Part shown: positions 1 through 8,923 of the stretch, in pieces
How positions within the stretch are numbered: position 1 is the stretch's first letter
How the letters are laid out: every line of letters begins with the position of its first letter
Assembly: GCA_028692105.1 (NCBI GenBank)
Contig: JAQUYC010000013.1
Span: 1 to 46,061, forward strand
Direction: 5' to 3'
DNA length: 46,061 nucleotides
Source of the DNA: Eubacteriales bacterium
GTDB lineage: Bacteria > Bacillota > Clostridia > Peptostreptococcales > Anaerovoracaceae
Made by a program: the position numbers and the translations under genes
Notes under the pieces: generated by a model
What the model saw: the letters and a program-made list of their open reading frames with translations, nothing else
Databases searched by the model: none
What the model was told of the DNA's origin: nothing

Positions 1-2429
1 CCGGCAGACCCTATCCCCGCCCGGTATCAAAGGCGGCGGCTGACACGGCGGAAAGTTTGAACAACCGCGCACTGTCAATGCTCGACATGGGCAAACCCGG
101 GGAAGCGGAACGCTGCTGGGAGCGGGCGCTGAGAAATAACCCGAACCATATCGATTCGATTTTCAATCGGAATCTGTATTTATGGCGAAGCGGAAAAATC
201 GACGATACGGAAGTATTGGAGCAGATGCGAAGCAACGCAGCTGTTGCGGAACATTCCTCGGGCAACGAGCTGATCGCACAATTGGAGCGTGAGAGCGGAA
301 AAATAGAATCCGAAAAACGGGAATCCGGAAAAACAGGGGAAAGCTGGATCCGCTGTGAGGGTCCTGCCATGGGGGTCGACCTGCGGAACGGTGTTTTAGT
401 CAGCACCAGCCGGCAATTGACGTCTCAAAATGTGAAATTGACCGTAAGACGCTGGAACGTCGATGACGGAGCGCTTTTGAATACCTTCGAGTACCAGGAA
501 TCCGACAGAAAGCAATTCTTCGATAAATATGAGATAAGCCCGGACGGACTGTATGTTCTTACCGTTCATTATGACAGGAAGGCTCGGATCAGAGATCTTC
601 GGACGGGAGAGTGTATTGGAGTCATGCAGGCGCGTGACGCCAGGTTTGTGTCAGATCAGATTGTTCTTTACATCGGGAAAGAGGAAATACTCTGGAATTT
701 TATAACGAATAAAAAGGTGAAAAAGGAGGACGAAAAACCGGTCATTGAAGAAGAGAAACCGGTTGTCGGCGTCAAGAAAAAGGATGGCGGCTTGTCCGTC
801 AATCAATCAAAGACAAACGCCAAAATGTTTGAAATACCGGTCAAAGAAGCCGATGAATTCTTATATATGGATCTCGACTCCATGCGTCTTTGGACTGCCG
901 ACTGGCGCGGAACTGTCAAGCTGTGGGACATCCGATCCGGAAGGTGCTTTCGCACGGATTACAATGAAAAAACTAAGGTTCTCATGGATGAAACACGGCA
1001 AAAAATGATCATGTGGAAAAAACCTGTTTTTGATGACTGGTTCGAATGGTGCCTGGCAGAATTGCCGGAGGCCGGCGCGCCGGCGCAATGGCAGCTGTCC
1101 CGAATCATGAGCGTTACGGAACGGCTGACCCTGGAAGACCGGGTGCTTGCTCTCGGGCGACAATTCAAAGAGCGTACGGAAACCGGCGACGTCGCAGCCG
1201 CGTTGCGATTACATTATGAAATGAGACAGATAAAGGGTTTTGAGAATTCAGAACTTTTCCGCCGCCAAAACAGAAGTATGAACGGATATTGTATAAAAAA
1301 TTCGCTGCACATGATGGAGCACGCCTGGAGATATAAACTGGAAGGAAGCCGCATTTCAGCCATGAAGTTTTCCCGGGATAGCGATCATCTTTATATTGGA
1401 AGCTCTGCTGAGGACATTAAAAGGATCGACCCGGAAAGCGGCGCCTGCACGGGTGAATTTCGGACAGAGCTTGGTGGGGTAACGTCTTTGGAGATCGCGG
1501 GTGCTGCGATCTGTGCGGGCACCTATGGGGGCCACGTGGAACGATATGACCTGCGAACCGGAACACGGATCGACACGCCGATTCCATACGATGAGAATGA
1601 ACTTTACCCGGAGATTATCGAAATCAACCGAAACGGAACAAGTGCCTTGTTAAAAAGAAATGGCAGGATCGCGGTCATCAATACGGAGGACGACAGCGAA
1701 CTGTCTTCATATCAAAAAGACAGAACTTCCAGGGCAATTTTCTGTCCTGACGGACGGAATGTGCTGACCTATAAGAACGGGAATGGACAATTGGAGTATC
1801 TGGAGAAAAGCGTTGCTTTTGAGAAAGTGACGCAAAATGACATATCTGCGGTCTGCATTTCTGATGACGGCAGATATGCTGTCTCCGGAGGCCTGGAGAA
1901 AATATTCCTGTGGGATATGAAAACAGGAAAGCTGGAAGCCCGCTTGAAATCAGATATCAGTTATATCGGCAGTGTTAAATTTAGCGCCGACGGAAGATTC
2001 CTGGCGGTATGCGGAAGCCGCGGATCGGAAAAGGCCGGAATGTTTGAACTGTGGGATGTATCGGGCGGAAAGCGAATTTTTGCAGAAAACCTTGAGAATA
2101 TAAGCGATGTCTCATTCAGCCCGGACGGAACGCTGCTGGTCGTATCCTGCTCGAATGCCGGAATGGTTCAGGGGCATCTTGAAAGCAACAGTGAAATTCA
2201 TGCATTCCGACTTAGCTATTCTTATGAATTTCCGGGCTTTCACGATTGGGATGAGGGTGCGCAGCCCTATTTGGGGATTTTTCTCTCCTTATATCCCGAC
2301 TGGACGGACGACGACTTCGAGGACTTGATCACGGACCTGAAAAACCGCGGATTCGGCTGGCTCAGACCGGCAGGGGTAAGGGCGATGCTGTCGAAGATGA
2401 GCAACTCGCGAGAGATAGTGTTAACTTAG
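1..2429 (+). CDS. TPR/WD40-repeat protein, 5' end cut off by the window
   Basis: The frame is open from the left edge (first full codon at position 3), so the true start lies outside; the TTG at 57 is only an internal candidate. The first visible residues form a TPR-like helix pair (NNRALSMLDMGKPGEAERCW and the helix after it). The rest carries many WD40-type blades with typical phrases such as VKLWDIRSGRC, SPDGLYVLT, FLWDMKTGKLEA and FELWDVSGGKR. The C-terminal 60 residues form a separate small domain ending in a GFGWLRPAGVRAML segment. Bacterial proteins of this make-up are often the sensory or scaffold half of a Ser/Thr kinase; whether a kinase domain lies upstream cannot be seen. Base composition is clearly GC-richer than the genes after 4.6 kb. 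The function in the cell is unknown. Confidence 0.8.
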   Translation, partial: GRPYPRPVSKAAADTAESLNNRALSMLDMGKPGEAERCWERALRNNPNHIDSIFNRNLYLWRSGKIDDTEVLEQMRSNAAVAEHSSGNELIAQLERESGKIESEKRESGKTGESWIRCEGPAMGVDLRNGVLVSTSRQLTSQNVKLTVRRWNVDDGALLNTFEYQESDRKQFFDKYEISPDGLYVLTVHYDRKARIRDLRTGECIGVMQARDARFVSDQIVLYIGKEEILWNFITNKKVKKEDEKPVIEEEKPVVGVKKKDGGLSVNQSKTNAKMFEIPVKEADEFLYMDLDSMRLWTADWRGTVKLWDIRSGRCFRTDYNEKTKVLMDETRQKMIMWKKPVFDDWFEWCLAELPEAGAPAQWQLSRIMSVTERLTLEDRVLALGRQFKERTETGDVAAALRLHYEMRQIKGFENSELFRRQNRSMNGYCIKNSLHMMEHAWRYKLEGSRISAMKFSRDSDHLYIGSSAEDIKRIDPESGACTGEFRTELGGVTSLEIAGAAICAGTYGGHVERYDLRTGTRIDTPIPYDENELYPEIIEINRNGTSALLKRNGRIAVINTEDDSELSSYQKDRTSRAIFCPDGRNVLTYKNGNGQLEYLEKSVAFEKVTQNDISAVCISDDGRYAVSGGLEKIFLWDMKTGKLEARLKSDISYIGSVKFSADGRFLAVCGSRGSEKAGMFELWDVSGGKRIFAENLENISDVSFSPDGTLLVVSCSNAGMVQGHLESNSEIHAFRLSYSYEFPGFHDWDEGAQPYLGIFLSLYPDWTDDDFEDLITDLKNRGFGWLRPAGVRAMLSKMSNSREIVLT

Positions 2430-2479
2430 TAATGAAAAGAGAAGATAGTGTCTGCTAAGTTACGAAAGGGGGATGTTGT

Positions 2480-4453
2480 ATGAATAAGTTATTATCACTG
2501 CTTCTGGCACTAATCATAGCGGGAAGCTGCTTCAGCATCAATGTCTACGCGGCCTCCCCGACGCCGCGCCTGGCCGTTGATTTCGTCCCCGGGATCGAAG
2601 CCGGCAGGACGGTCAGCGGCCATGTATGGTTTGAGGAAGGTTCCGGCGACTTTTCACAGTATGCCGTCACCATGGCGCTGGCGGTGGCTAAAGGAGGGAG
2701 GATCTGGGCGCCCAAGCCCACCTCTGACACGCCTTCCGTATCATTGAACAGCGATGGCAGCTTCGAATGCCTTTTCGTATCCGGAGGCTACGATTTCTCC
2801 GCAGAGGAGCTTTATGTCTGCTTGATCCCCAAGGCTTTTGACCCGGGCAGCGACTTTGAGCGCACCGAAGACAACGCGCTGGACACGGTTATGATTTACA
2901 GGAACACCGACGGAACCGTTCAAATCGTACAGAAATCCGAGCCGCCCAGGGACTCTGAAGCGGACGGCACGCAAACGGGCGGCGCTCAAATGGACAGCAC
3001 GCAGACGGATGGCGCACAAATGGACGGTGCACAGAAAAACCCAAAAGACACGCCCAAGCTTTCCCTTTGTTTTTCACCCTATACCAATGGGTTAAATCCA
3101 AATACCAACAGTCTCGTCCCAATGGAGCATATGAAATGGCTGTTCAATCTTATCGACCCATACGCGGACACCGTCCGGATTTTTGGCGCGAGCGGAGAGC
3201 TTGAAAAGGCTTACAGGCTGGCGAAGGAAGCCTACGGCTTTCGCGTGATCGGCGGCTGCTGGATCGACGCGCGTTATACCGAAAAGCAGATCTACGCAGA
3301 GCTTGACGGGCTGATCAAACTTGCCGACGCGGGATTGATCGACATCGCGGTCGTCGGCTCGGAAACCCGATACCGGAACGATTTCAGTGCGGATCGGCTC
3401 ATTACTTATATTAATTATGTAAAACTTGGCATTAAGGATAAAAGCATCCCTGTAACAACCTCCGATACTGCCGCCGCATTTTTAGAAAATCAAAAGCTTG
3501 TGGACGCGTGCGATGTCATTCTGATGACCTGTTATCCGTTTTTTAACAATACGCCCATAGAAGAAGCGCCGCAAAGGCTCTTCGACACCTATGACGGAGT
3601 GAAATCAAAAGCGGGCGGCAAGCAGGTCATCATAAGCGAGACCGGCTGGCCCGACGCCGGATCCCCCGAAGGACTGTCTGCTCCGGGCATGGAAAACTGC
3701 CGAAAGTATTTTGAAGCGGTGTACAGCTGGTCGCGGCAGGAAAATGTGGAAGTGGTGTTTTTCGAAGAGGTCGATGAACTGTGGAAAGACACGGAGGGTT
3801 CTAAAGGAGATGTGGGTCAGCACTGGGGGTATTTCTACGCAAACGGTATATTAAAGGAAGCATACAGGACAGTTTACAACAGCATTTCATCAAAACCGGT
3901 CACCGATGCAGAATCTGCGAAGTGGGCTGAAAATGAAATATTGGAGCTTGTGAGCAAGGGTGTGATCAGTCCCGACGGCCCGTCGCTGTACAACCCGAAG
4001 CTTCCTATCAAGCGCGGCGAGCTCATGCATTACCTTGTCAACACGTTGTTTCCCTCTGAAAACGGGAATACTGCTCCAACCTTTTCCGATATTTCACCGA
4101 ATATGTACTATTATTACTCCGTGGGACTGGGGCAGAAAGAGGGTTTGATTTCCGGCATCGGAAACGACCTCAGCGGCGCGGAGAGGAACCTGTCGCGAGA
4201 AGACCTGTTTGTTCTGATCTGCCGAGCCATGAAATACGCCGGGATGGACGTTACTCCCGATCTCAATGTACTGTCAGGATATAGGGATAAGGCATTGGTA
4301 AGCGGGTATGCGGAAGAAGCTGTTTCCGCTTTGGTCAGAGGCGGTATCGTTTCGGGTGACGCCGATGGAAATCTCAATCCCCAAGCCGCGGCAACCCGGG
4401 CGGAGGCGGCTATACTCTTATACCGTATTTATCACCACAAAGCGGACATCTAA
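2480..4453 (+). CDS. Secreted GH17-like glycoside hydrolase with C-terminal SLH repeats
   Basis: A 657-residue exported protein. Residues 1-24 are a signal peptide ending near VYA-AS. Residues 25-150 look like a beta-rich domain. A low-complexity linker at about 155-190 repeats TQTDGAQMD-like units. The region at about 195-460 resembles the GH17 (beta-1,3-glucanase type) barrel, with candidate acid/base Glu295 in VVGSE and nucleophile Glu387 in ISETGWP. Three SLH repeats at about 480-657 would hold it on the secondary cell-wall polymer or S-layer. ATG 2480 follows GGGGG at 2468-2472 with 7 nt spacing. The likely role is cleavage of beta-glucan outside the cell. GC-rich like the gene before it and unlike those after it. 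The GH17 assignment rests on the two motifs; the exact substrate is inferred. Confidence 0.8.
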   Translation: MNKLLSLLLALIIAGSCFSINVYAASPTPRLAVDFVPGIEAGRTVSGHVWFEEGSGDFSQYAVTMALAVAKGGRIWAPKPTSDTPSVSLNSDGSFECLFVSGGYDFSAEELYVCLIPKAFDPGSDFERTEDNALDTVMIYRNTDGTVQIVQKSEPPRDSEADGTQTGGAQMDSTQTDGAQMDGAQKNPKDTPKLSLCFSPYTNGLNPNTNSLVPMEHMKWLFNLIDPYADTVRIFGASGELEKAYRLAKEAYGFRVIGGCWIDARYTEKQIYAELDGLIKLADAGLIDIAVVGSETRYRNDFSADRLITYINYVKLGIKDKSIPVTTSDTAAAFLENQKLVDACDVILMTCYPFFNNTPIEEAPQRLFDTYDGVKSKAGGKQVIISETGWPDAGSPEGLSAPGMENCRKYFEAVYSWSRQENVEVVFFEEVDELWKDTEGSKGDVGQHWGYFYANGILKEAYRTVYNSISSKPVTDAESAKWAENEILELVSKGVISPDGPSLYNPKLPIKRGELMHYLVNTLFPSENGNTAPTFSDISPNMYYYYSVGLGQKEGLISGIGNDLSGAERNLSREDLFVLICRAMKYAGMDVTPDLNVLSGYRDKALVSGYAEEAVSALVRGGIVSGDADGNLNPQAAATRAEAAILLYRIYHHKADI

Positions 4454-4653
4454 ACGAATTTCACCTATAGTCAGGATTGTCGAAAAGCTTGAATGTAAAT
4501 AAAAATTACGGGTTACCGACAATTGGGAAATGTTATTGTAATGTGTAATAAATTATACTAAAATTTAATGTGTATCGTTTGTATAAAAAAGGAAATCAGA
4601 AATCACGTCGATTTATTTGGTGAACTGGTAATTCTAATACAGGAGCATAATAC

Positions 4654-5595
4654 TTGAATAAGGAAAAGTTAGTAGGAAATCTATTATTGCTGCTGACCGC
4701 GATCATTTGGGGATTGGGATTTGTAGCGCAGAGAGTGGGGATGGATTATGTCGGTCCTCTTACATTTGGTGCGGCAAGATTTATGTTGGCCGCTTTGGTG
4801 CTGATTCCCGTAATCCATTTGATGGAAAAAAGAGATAATCAAAATCAACAATCTGAGCAGGTCGAATATACTGCAAAGAAGAGCGGGACCCTTCTCCCTG
4901 AGGATATAGATGAACGAAAAACTTTGATCAAAGCCGGAATCATATGCGGAATCGTTCTGTTTTGCGGATCAACGTTTCAGCAATTTGGTTTGGTCTTCAC
5001 GACTGCAGGTAAGGCCGCTTTTATCACAGCGCTATACATTATACTGGTTCCGATTTTTAGTTTATTTTTAAGACGTTCCCCGGGCATCAAATGTTGGGTT
5101 GGCGCAGCCATCGGTGCAGCGGGCCTGTATTTTCTTTGTATTACGGAATCCTTTACGATAGCACCCGGTGACCTGATTGTTCTGATCGGAGCAGGCTTCT
5201 GGGCGGTACATCTTTTGGTAATAGACCATTTTATGCGCAGAAAGGTTGATGCGGTAAAGCTCTCTTTTATGCAGTTCAGCGTATGTGCTTTTTTTAGTAC
5301 GATAGGGGCACTGATTTTTGAAGAGATTTCTATAAATGCAATTCTCCAATGTGCTATTCCGATACTTTATGCCGGTGCATTGTCCGGCGGAGTGGGTTTT
5401 ACTCTGCAAGTAATCGCTCAGAAACACACAAACCCGACGGTTGCATCCCTGCTATTAAGCATGGAAGCGGTATTTGGTGCCATATTCGGATTTTTGCTGT
5501 TAAAAGAAATTATGACTTCAAGAGAGCTCGTAGGCTGCATATTGATGTTTAGTGCTATAATTATTTCACAGCTGCCGGATAAAAGGAGGTCATAG
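4654..5595 (+). CDS. EamA/DMT-family transporter
   Basis: A 313-residue integral membrane protein with about ten hydrophobic segments in two EamA halves (about residues 8-155 and 165-308). It opens with the family's NLLLLLTAIIWGLGFVAQR segment and has GAARFMLAALVLIP after it. Members export or import amino acids, metabolites or drugs; the substrate cannot be read from the sequence. The start is TTG 4654, with AGGAG at 4641-4645 and 8 nt spacing. A charged loop at about residues 57-90 (DNQNQQSEQ onwards) lies between helices 2 and 3. The 200 bp before it are AT-rich, with no convincing promoter pair. An amino-acid permease follows on the same strand. Confidence 0.88.
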   Translation: MNKEKLVGNLLLLLTAIIWGLGFVAQRVGMDYVGPLTFGAARFMLAALVLIPVIHLMEKRDNQNQQSEQVEYTAKKSGTLLPEDIDERKTLIKAGIICGIVLFCGSTFQQFGLVFTTAGKAAFITALYIILVPIFSLFLRRSPGIKCWVGAAIGAAGLYFLCITESFTIAPGDLIVLIGAGFWAVHLLVIDHFMRRKVDAVKLSFMQFSVCAFFSTIGALIFEEISINAILQCAIPILYAGALSGGVGFTLQVIAQKHTNPTVASLLLSMEAVFGAIFGFLLLKEIMTSRELVGCILMFSAIIISQLPDKRRS

Positions 5596-5656
5596 TACTT
5601 CCGGGATTATTGTTCTGAAATCAAAATATTTGCCATAGACAAAAGGAGTGTGTTTT

Positions 5657-7006
5657 ATGGAACAACAAAAACGTGGATACAACTTGTTTACAGCTATCGC
5701 AATGATTGTCGGGATTGTTATAGGCTCCGGGATTTTCTTTAAATCCGACGATATGCTGATGTACACCAACGGGAATGTTGGTCTTGCTGTACTTGTATTC
5801 TGTATAGCGGCGTTTACAATTGTATTTGGATGTCTGACCTTCAGTCAACTGGCAGCCTTAACGGATAAACCGGGCGGAGTGATAACCTATGCCAATGAGT
5901 TCATCGGAAAACGCTGGGCATGTATGTTTGGATGGTTTCAAGTCTTTATTTATTATCCTACATTGACGGTTTTAATCTCGTGGGTGGTCGGGATCTATGT
6001 GGGTCTGACCATGGGATGGGAATTGACCTTTGCCGGTATGGTTGGAGTGGGATTGGTCTGGTTCTTTATATGCTTCCTCTATAATCTGCTTTCTGCAAAA
6101 ATAGGAGGCATTTTTCAGGAGGCATCTGTTATCATCAAGCTAATCCCATTGTTTGCAATTGCGATAGGCGGACTCATTTTTGGCGATCCTATCAATGCAA
6201 TACAAAATCCTTCACAGGAAGCAATCGAAGCAACAAAAACACTTGGCTGGGCAGCCGCTATCGGACCGATAGCATTTTCATTTGATGGCTGGGTCATATC
6301 TACAGCTATAGCACACGAGGTTAGAGATTCAAAAAAGAATGTCCCTAAAGCGTTGGTCTTAGCTCCATTGTTTGTTTTGGCTGCTTATTTGATGTACTTT
6401 CTTGGAATTACAGGCTATCTTGGCGTTGATCAAGTTATGGAAATGGGAGATAGCGCTGTGGCTGTAGCTGCAAATAATCTGCTTGGTCCTACCTTTGCAT
6501 CTATCATCTATATATTTGTAACTATCTCAGTCATGGGAACTGTGAATGGGATTATTCTGGGATATATCAGACTTCCGTATTCACTGGCATTGAGAAATGC
6601 TATTCCATTTTCAAATTCAATCAAGAAAATCAATCCAAGGCTTAATATGCCTGTTAATTCAGCCTTTTTCGCAATTGCAGTAAGCGGTGTATGGTGGGTG
6701 ATTCATTACCTTCAGAATAAATATGGCCTTCTGATCAACGGAGATATTGCAGAAATTGCTATCGCGATGAGCTATCTCCTGTATATCATTCTCTATTACC
6801 AAGTGTTCCGGCTTTGGAGAGAAGGCAAAATCAAAAGTATCTGGTACGGTTTGGTTTTCCCCATCTTTGCTTCGATGGGGTCCTTATTCGTGTTGATTGG
6901 CGGACTAATGAATCCGCAATTTATGATTTTTGTGGCAATTTGCATGATTGCGATAGTAGGCGGTTTGATTTATGGTAAAAATGCCTATGAGAATGTGAAA
7001 CCGTAA
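5657..7006 (+). CDS. APC-superfamily amino-acid permease
   Basis: A 449-residue polytopic membrane protein with about 12 helices. TM1 carries the substrate-backbone-binding glycine loop GSGIF characteristic of the APC superfamily, and the loop containing LTDKPGGVITYANEF is typical of the LAT/SteT-like exchanger branch. I chose ATG 5657 because AAAAGGAG at 5641-5648 lies 8 nt upstream; a GTG at 5648 would overlap that site. The reaction is probably proton-coupled uptake or exchange of an amino acid across the cytoplasmic membrane; the actual amino acid is unknown. The racemase-containing operon that follows makes an amino-acid-related job plausible, but that is inference. Confidence 0.88.
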   Translation: MEQQKRGYNLFTAIAMIVGIVIGSGIFFKSDDMLMYTNGNVGLAVLVFCIAAFTIVFGCLTFSQLAALTDKPGGVITYANEFIGKRWACMFGWFQVFIYYPTLTVLISWVVGIYVGLTMGWELTFAGMVGVGLVWFFICFLYNLLSAKIGGIFQEASVIIKLIPLFAIAIGGLIFGDPINAIQNPSQEAIEATKTLGWAAAIGPIAFSFDGWVISTAIAHEVRDSKKNVPKALVLAPLFVLAAYLMYFLGITGYLGVDQVMEMGDSAVAVAANNLLGPTFASIIYIFVTISVMGTVNGIILGYIRLPYSLALRNAIPFSNSIKKINPRLNMPVNSAFFAIAVSGVWWVIHYLQNKYGLLINGDIAEIAIAMSYLLYIILYYQVFRLWREGKIKSIWYGLVFPIFASMGSLFVLIGGLMNPQFMIFVAICMIAIVGGLIYGKNAYENVKP

Positions 7007-7106
7007 CGGAAGGTTTCCAATTAAGCCGACATCGATCCGGGGAAAGCATGGCGGAACATGAAGGTATTATGAGTTATTTGATGTGTGTATGATTTGATGC
7101 GTGTTA

Positions 7107-7135
7107 TTGATTATGCATGCATAAAATGATAAAAT
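7107..7135 (+). promoter_or_regulatory. Promoter with a 14-bp palindrome in its spacer
   Basis: TTGATT (7107-7112) and TAAAAT (7130-7135) are separated by 17 bp. A perfect palindrome, TTATGCATGCATAA (7111-7124), overlaps the -35 end and fills most of the spacer, where a bound dimer would block RNA polymerase. The start codon of the first ligase follows at 7164. The promoter elements are moderate matches; the palindrome is exact. No regulator gene for it is recognised in the window. Confidence 0.5.
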
Positions 7136-7163
7136 AACGTATTCAATGAAGTAGAGGTAAATT

Positions 7164-8888
7164 ATGAATAGCTCCAGATTTAAAAATGAAGAATACAGCT
7201 TCAGGCCGATCAGAGATCTCAAGGATATGGTAAACACGAGTGCTGAACTTTATTCCGACAGGAAGGCTTTTCTGGTTAAGAATGCACCCGGCGGGACCTA
7301 TGTTCCAATTACATATACACAGCTAAAGACAGATGTTGATGAGTTCGGGACTGCTTTGATGGATTTGGGACTAACAGGAAAGAAAATTGCCGTGATCGGA
7401 GAAAACCGCTACGAATGGGTTGTAACTTATCTTTCCGTGGTGAATGGCGTCGGTGTAATAGTTCCTTTAGACAGGGAACTGCCTTCTCAGGAGGTTCATA
7501 ATTTGCTGGAAAGAGCAGAAGTAACCGCCATAGTATATTCAAGCAAAGTAGATTCTGTCGTTGAAGAAGCTATTAAAGGCATTCAAACCATAGAATATAT
7601 TATTAGCATGGATACACCTGAACATACGGGCAATAAACTCTCCATGAAAAAGCTTCAGCGGGCAGGAAAACGTCTCTTGCTGGAGGGACAGAGGAATTTT
7701 GTGGATGCAGAAATTGACCCGGAAATCATGAGCTCTCTGCTTTTTACTTCCGGAACAACAGGACTTGCAAAAGGGGTTATGCTGTCTCATAAAAATATTA
7801 CATCAAATGTATATAACATGTCAAAGTATGTTGACGTCTCACATAATGATACCGGTTTGTCTGTATTGCCGATGCATCACACTTATGAGTTGACATGCCA
7901 TGTGTTTACTTGCATCTATCAGGGATGTTGCATTGCTATTTGTGAAGGCTTGAGATATATTGTCAAAAATATTGCAGAGGCAAAGGCGACAGTCATGCTT
8001 GGAGTTCCGCTGATCTTTGAGTCTATGCACAAAAAAGTGTGGAAAAAGGCTGAAGAAAGCGGAAAAGCAGAAAAAATGAGAACTGCGGTCCGGATTTCCA
8101 AAAATCTTGGCAAGTTTAACCTCCGATCAACAAAAAAATTATTTAAGGCAGTCCATCAAGCGATGGGTGGGAATATGAGACTTTTGATATCGGGTGCTGC
8201 CGCTATTGATCCGGAGGTAATTGAAGATTTCAATGCGATGGGATTTACCATGTTTCAAGGTTATGGAATGACTGAAAATTCACCGATTATAACAGTTAAT
8301 AAGGACAGATATTTTAAGCCGGCTTCTGTAGGGCTCCCTATGCCGGGTACCGAAATCAAAATTATCGATCAGGATGAAAACGGCGTGGGTGAGATCATCT
8401 GCAAAGGAGATTCTGTAATGATCGGATACTATGAAGATCCTGAGGAAACCAATAAAGTATTAGTTGACGGCTGGCTCTATACCGGAGACTACGGTTATTT
8501 TGACAGGGACGGATTTCTTTATATTTCCGGAAGGAAGAAAAATGTGATCGTAACGAAAAACGGCAAGAATATTTTTCCCGAGGAAGTAGAATTCTATCTG
8601 AATAAAAGTGACTTTATCAATGAAGTGGTCGTATGGGGGCAGGAGGATGAAAAATCAGGAGATACGGTGGTATATGCTGAAATTTTTCCCGATTATGCTA
8701 CAATTGAAGAAACACATGGTAAAGTATCAGAAAACGAGCTGAAACATATCATTAAAAAAGAAATCGATGCGATAAATGAACGAATGCCACTTTACAAACG
8801 CGTGAAGCGATTTGAAATCAGAGAAGAGGAGTTTGAAAAAACTACAACAAAGAAAATTAAAAGATATACCGCAGTACACAATTCATGA
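7164..8888 (+). CDS. AMP-dependent acyl-CoA synthetase/ligase (first of two)
   Basis: A 574-residue ANL-superfamily enzyme that would activate a carboxylic acid with ATP and pass the acyl group to CoA. Visible motifs: P-loop FTSGTTGLAKGVMLSH, the A5 motif FQGYGMTENSP, the ribose-binding YTGDYGYFDRDG, the hinge SGRKKNVIVTKNGKNI and the C-terminal catalytic lysine region TTTKKIKRY. The long-chain/AMP-forming subgroup fits best; no membrane anchor is seen, so it is probably cytoplasmic. ATG 7164 is preceded by a weak GAGG. It is followed after 35 bp by a paralogue with the same motifs, then by a racemase: a three-gene operon. Chain length or a possible non-fatty substrate cannot be told. Confidence 0.9.
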   Translation: MNSSRFKNEEYSFRPIRDLKDMVNTSAELYSDRKAFLVKNAPGGTYVPITYTQLKTDVDEFGTALMDLGLTGKKIAVIGENRYEWVVTYLSVVNGVGVIVPLDRELPSQEVHNLLERAEVTAIVYSSKVDSVVEEAIKGIQTIEYIISMDTPEHTGNKLSMKKLQRAGKRLLLEGQRNFVDAEIDPEIMSSLLFTSGTTGLAKGVMLSHKNITSNVYNMSKYVDVSHNDTGLSVLPMHHTYELTCHVFTCIYQGCCIAICEGLRYIVKNIAEAKATVMLGVPLIFESMHKKVWKKAEESGKAEKMRTAVRISKNLGKFNLRSTKKLFKAVHQAMGGNMRLLISGAAAIDPEVIEDFNAMGFTMFQGYGMTENSPIITVNKDRYFKPASVGLPMPGTEIKIIDQDENGVGEIICKGDSVMIGYYEDPEETNKVLVDGWLYTGDYGYFDRDGFLYISGRKKNVIVTKNGKNIFPEEVEFYLNKSDFINEVVVWGQEDEKSGDTVVYAEIFPDYATIEETHGKVSENELKHIIKKEIDAINERMPLYKRVKRFEIREEEFEKTTTKKIKRYTAVHNS

Positions 8889-8923
8889 TGAAATCATGTC
8901 AGCGGGTTAAGGAGTGAAAAGAT

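Noticed and set aside
4476-4535. Inverted repeat ATTGTCG/CGACAAT after the GH17-like gene
   Set aside because: The arms are only 7 bp with a long loop and no T-run; not convincing as a terminator or a mobile-element end.
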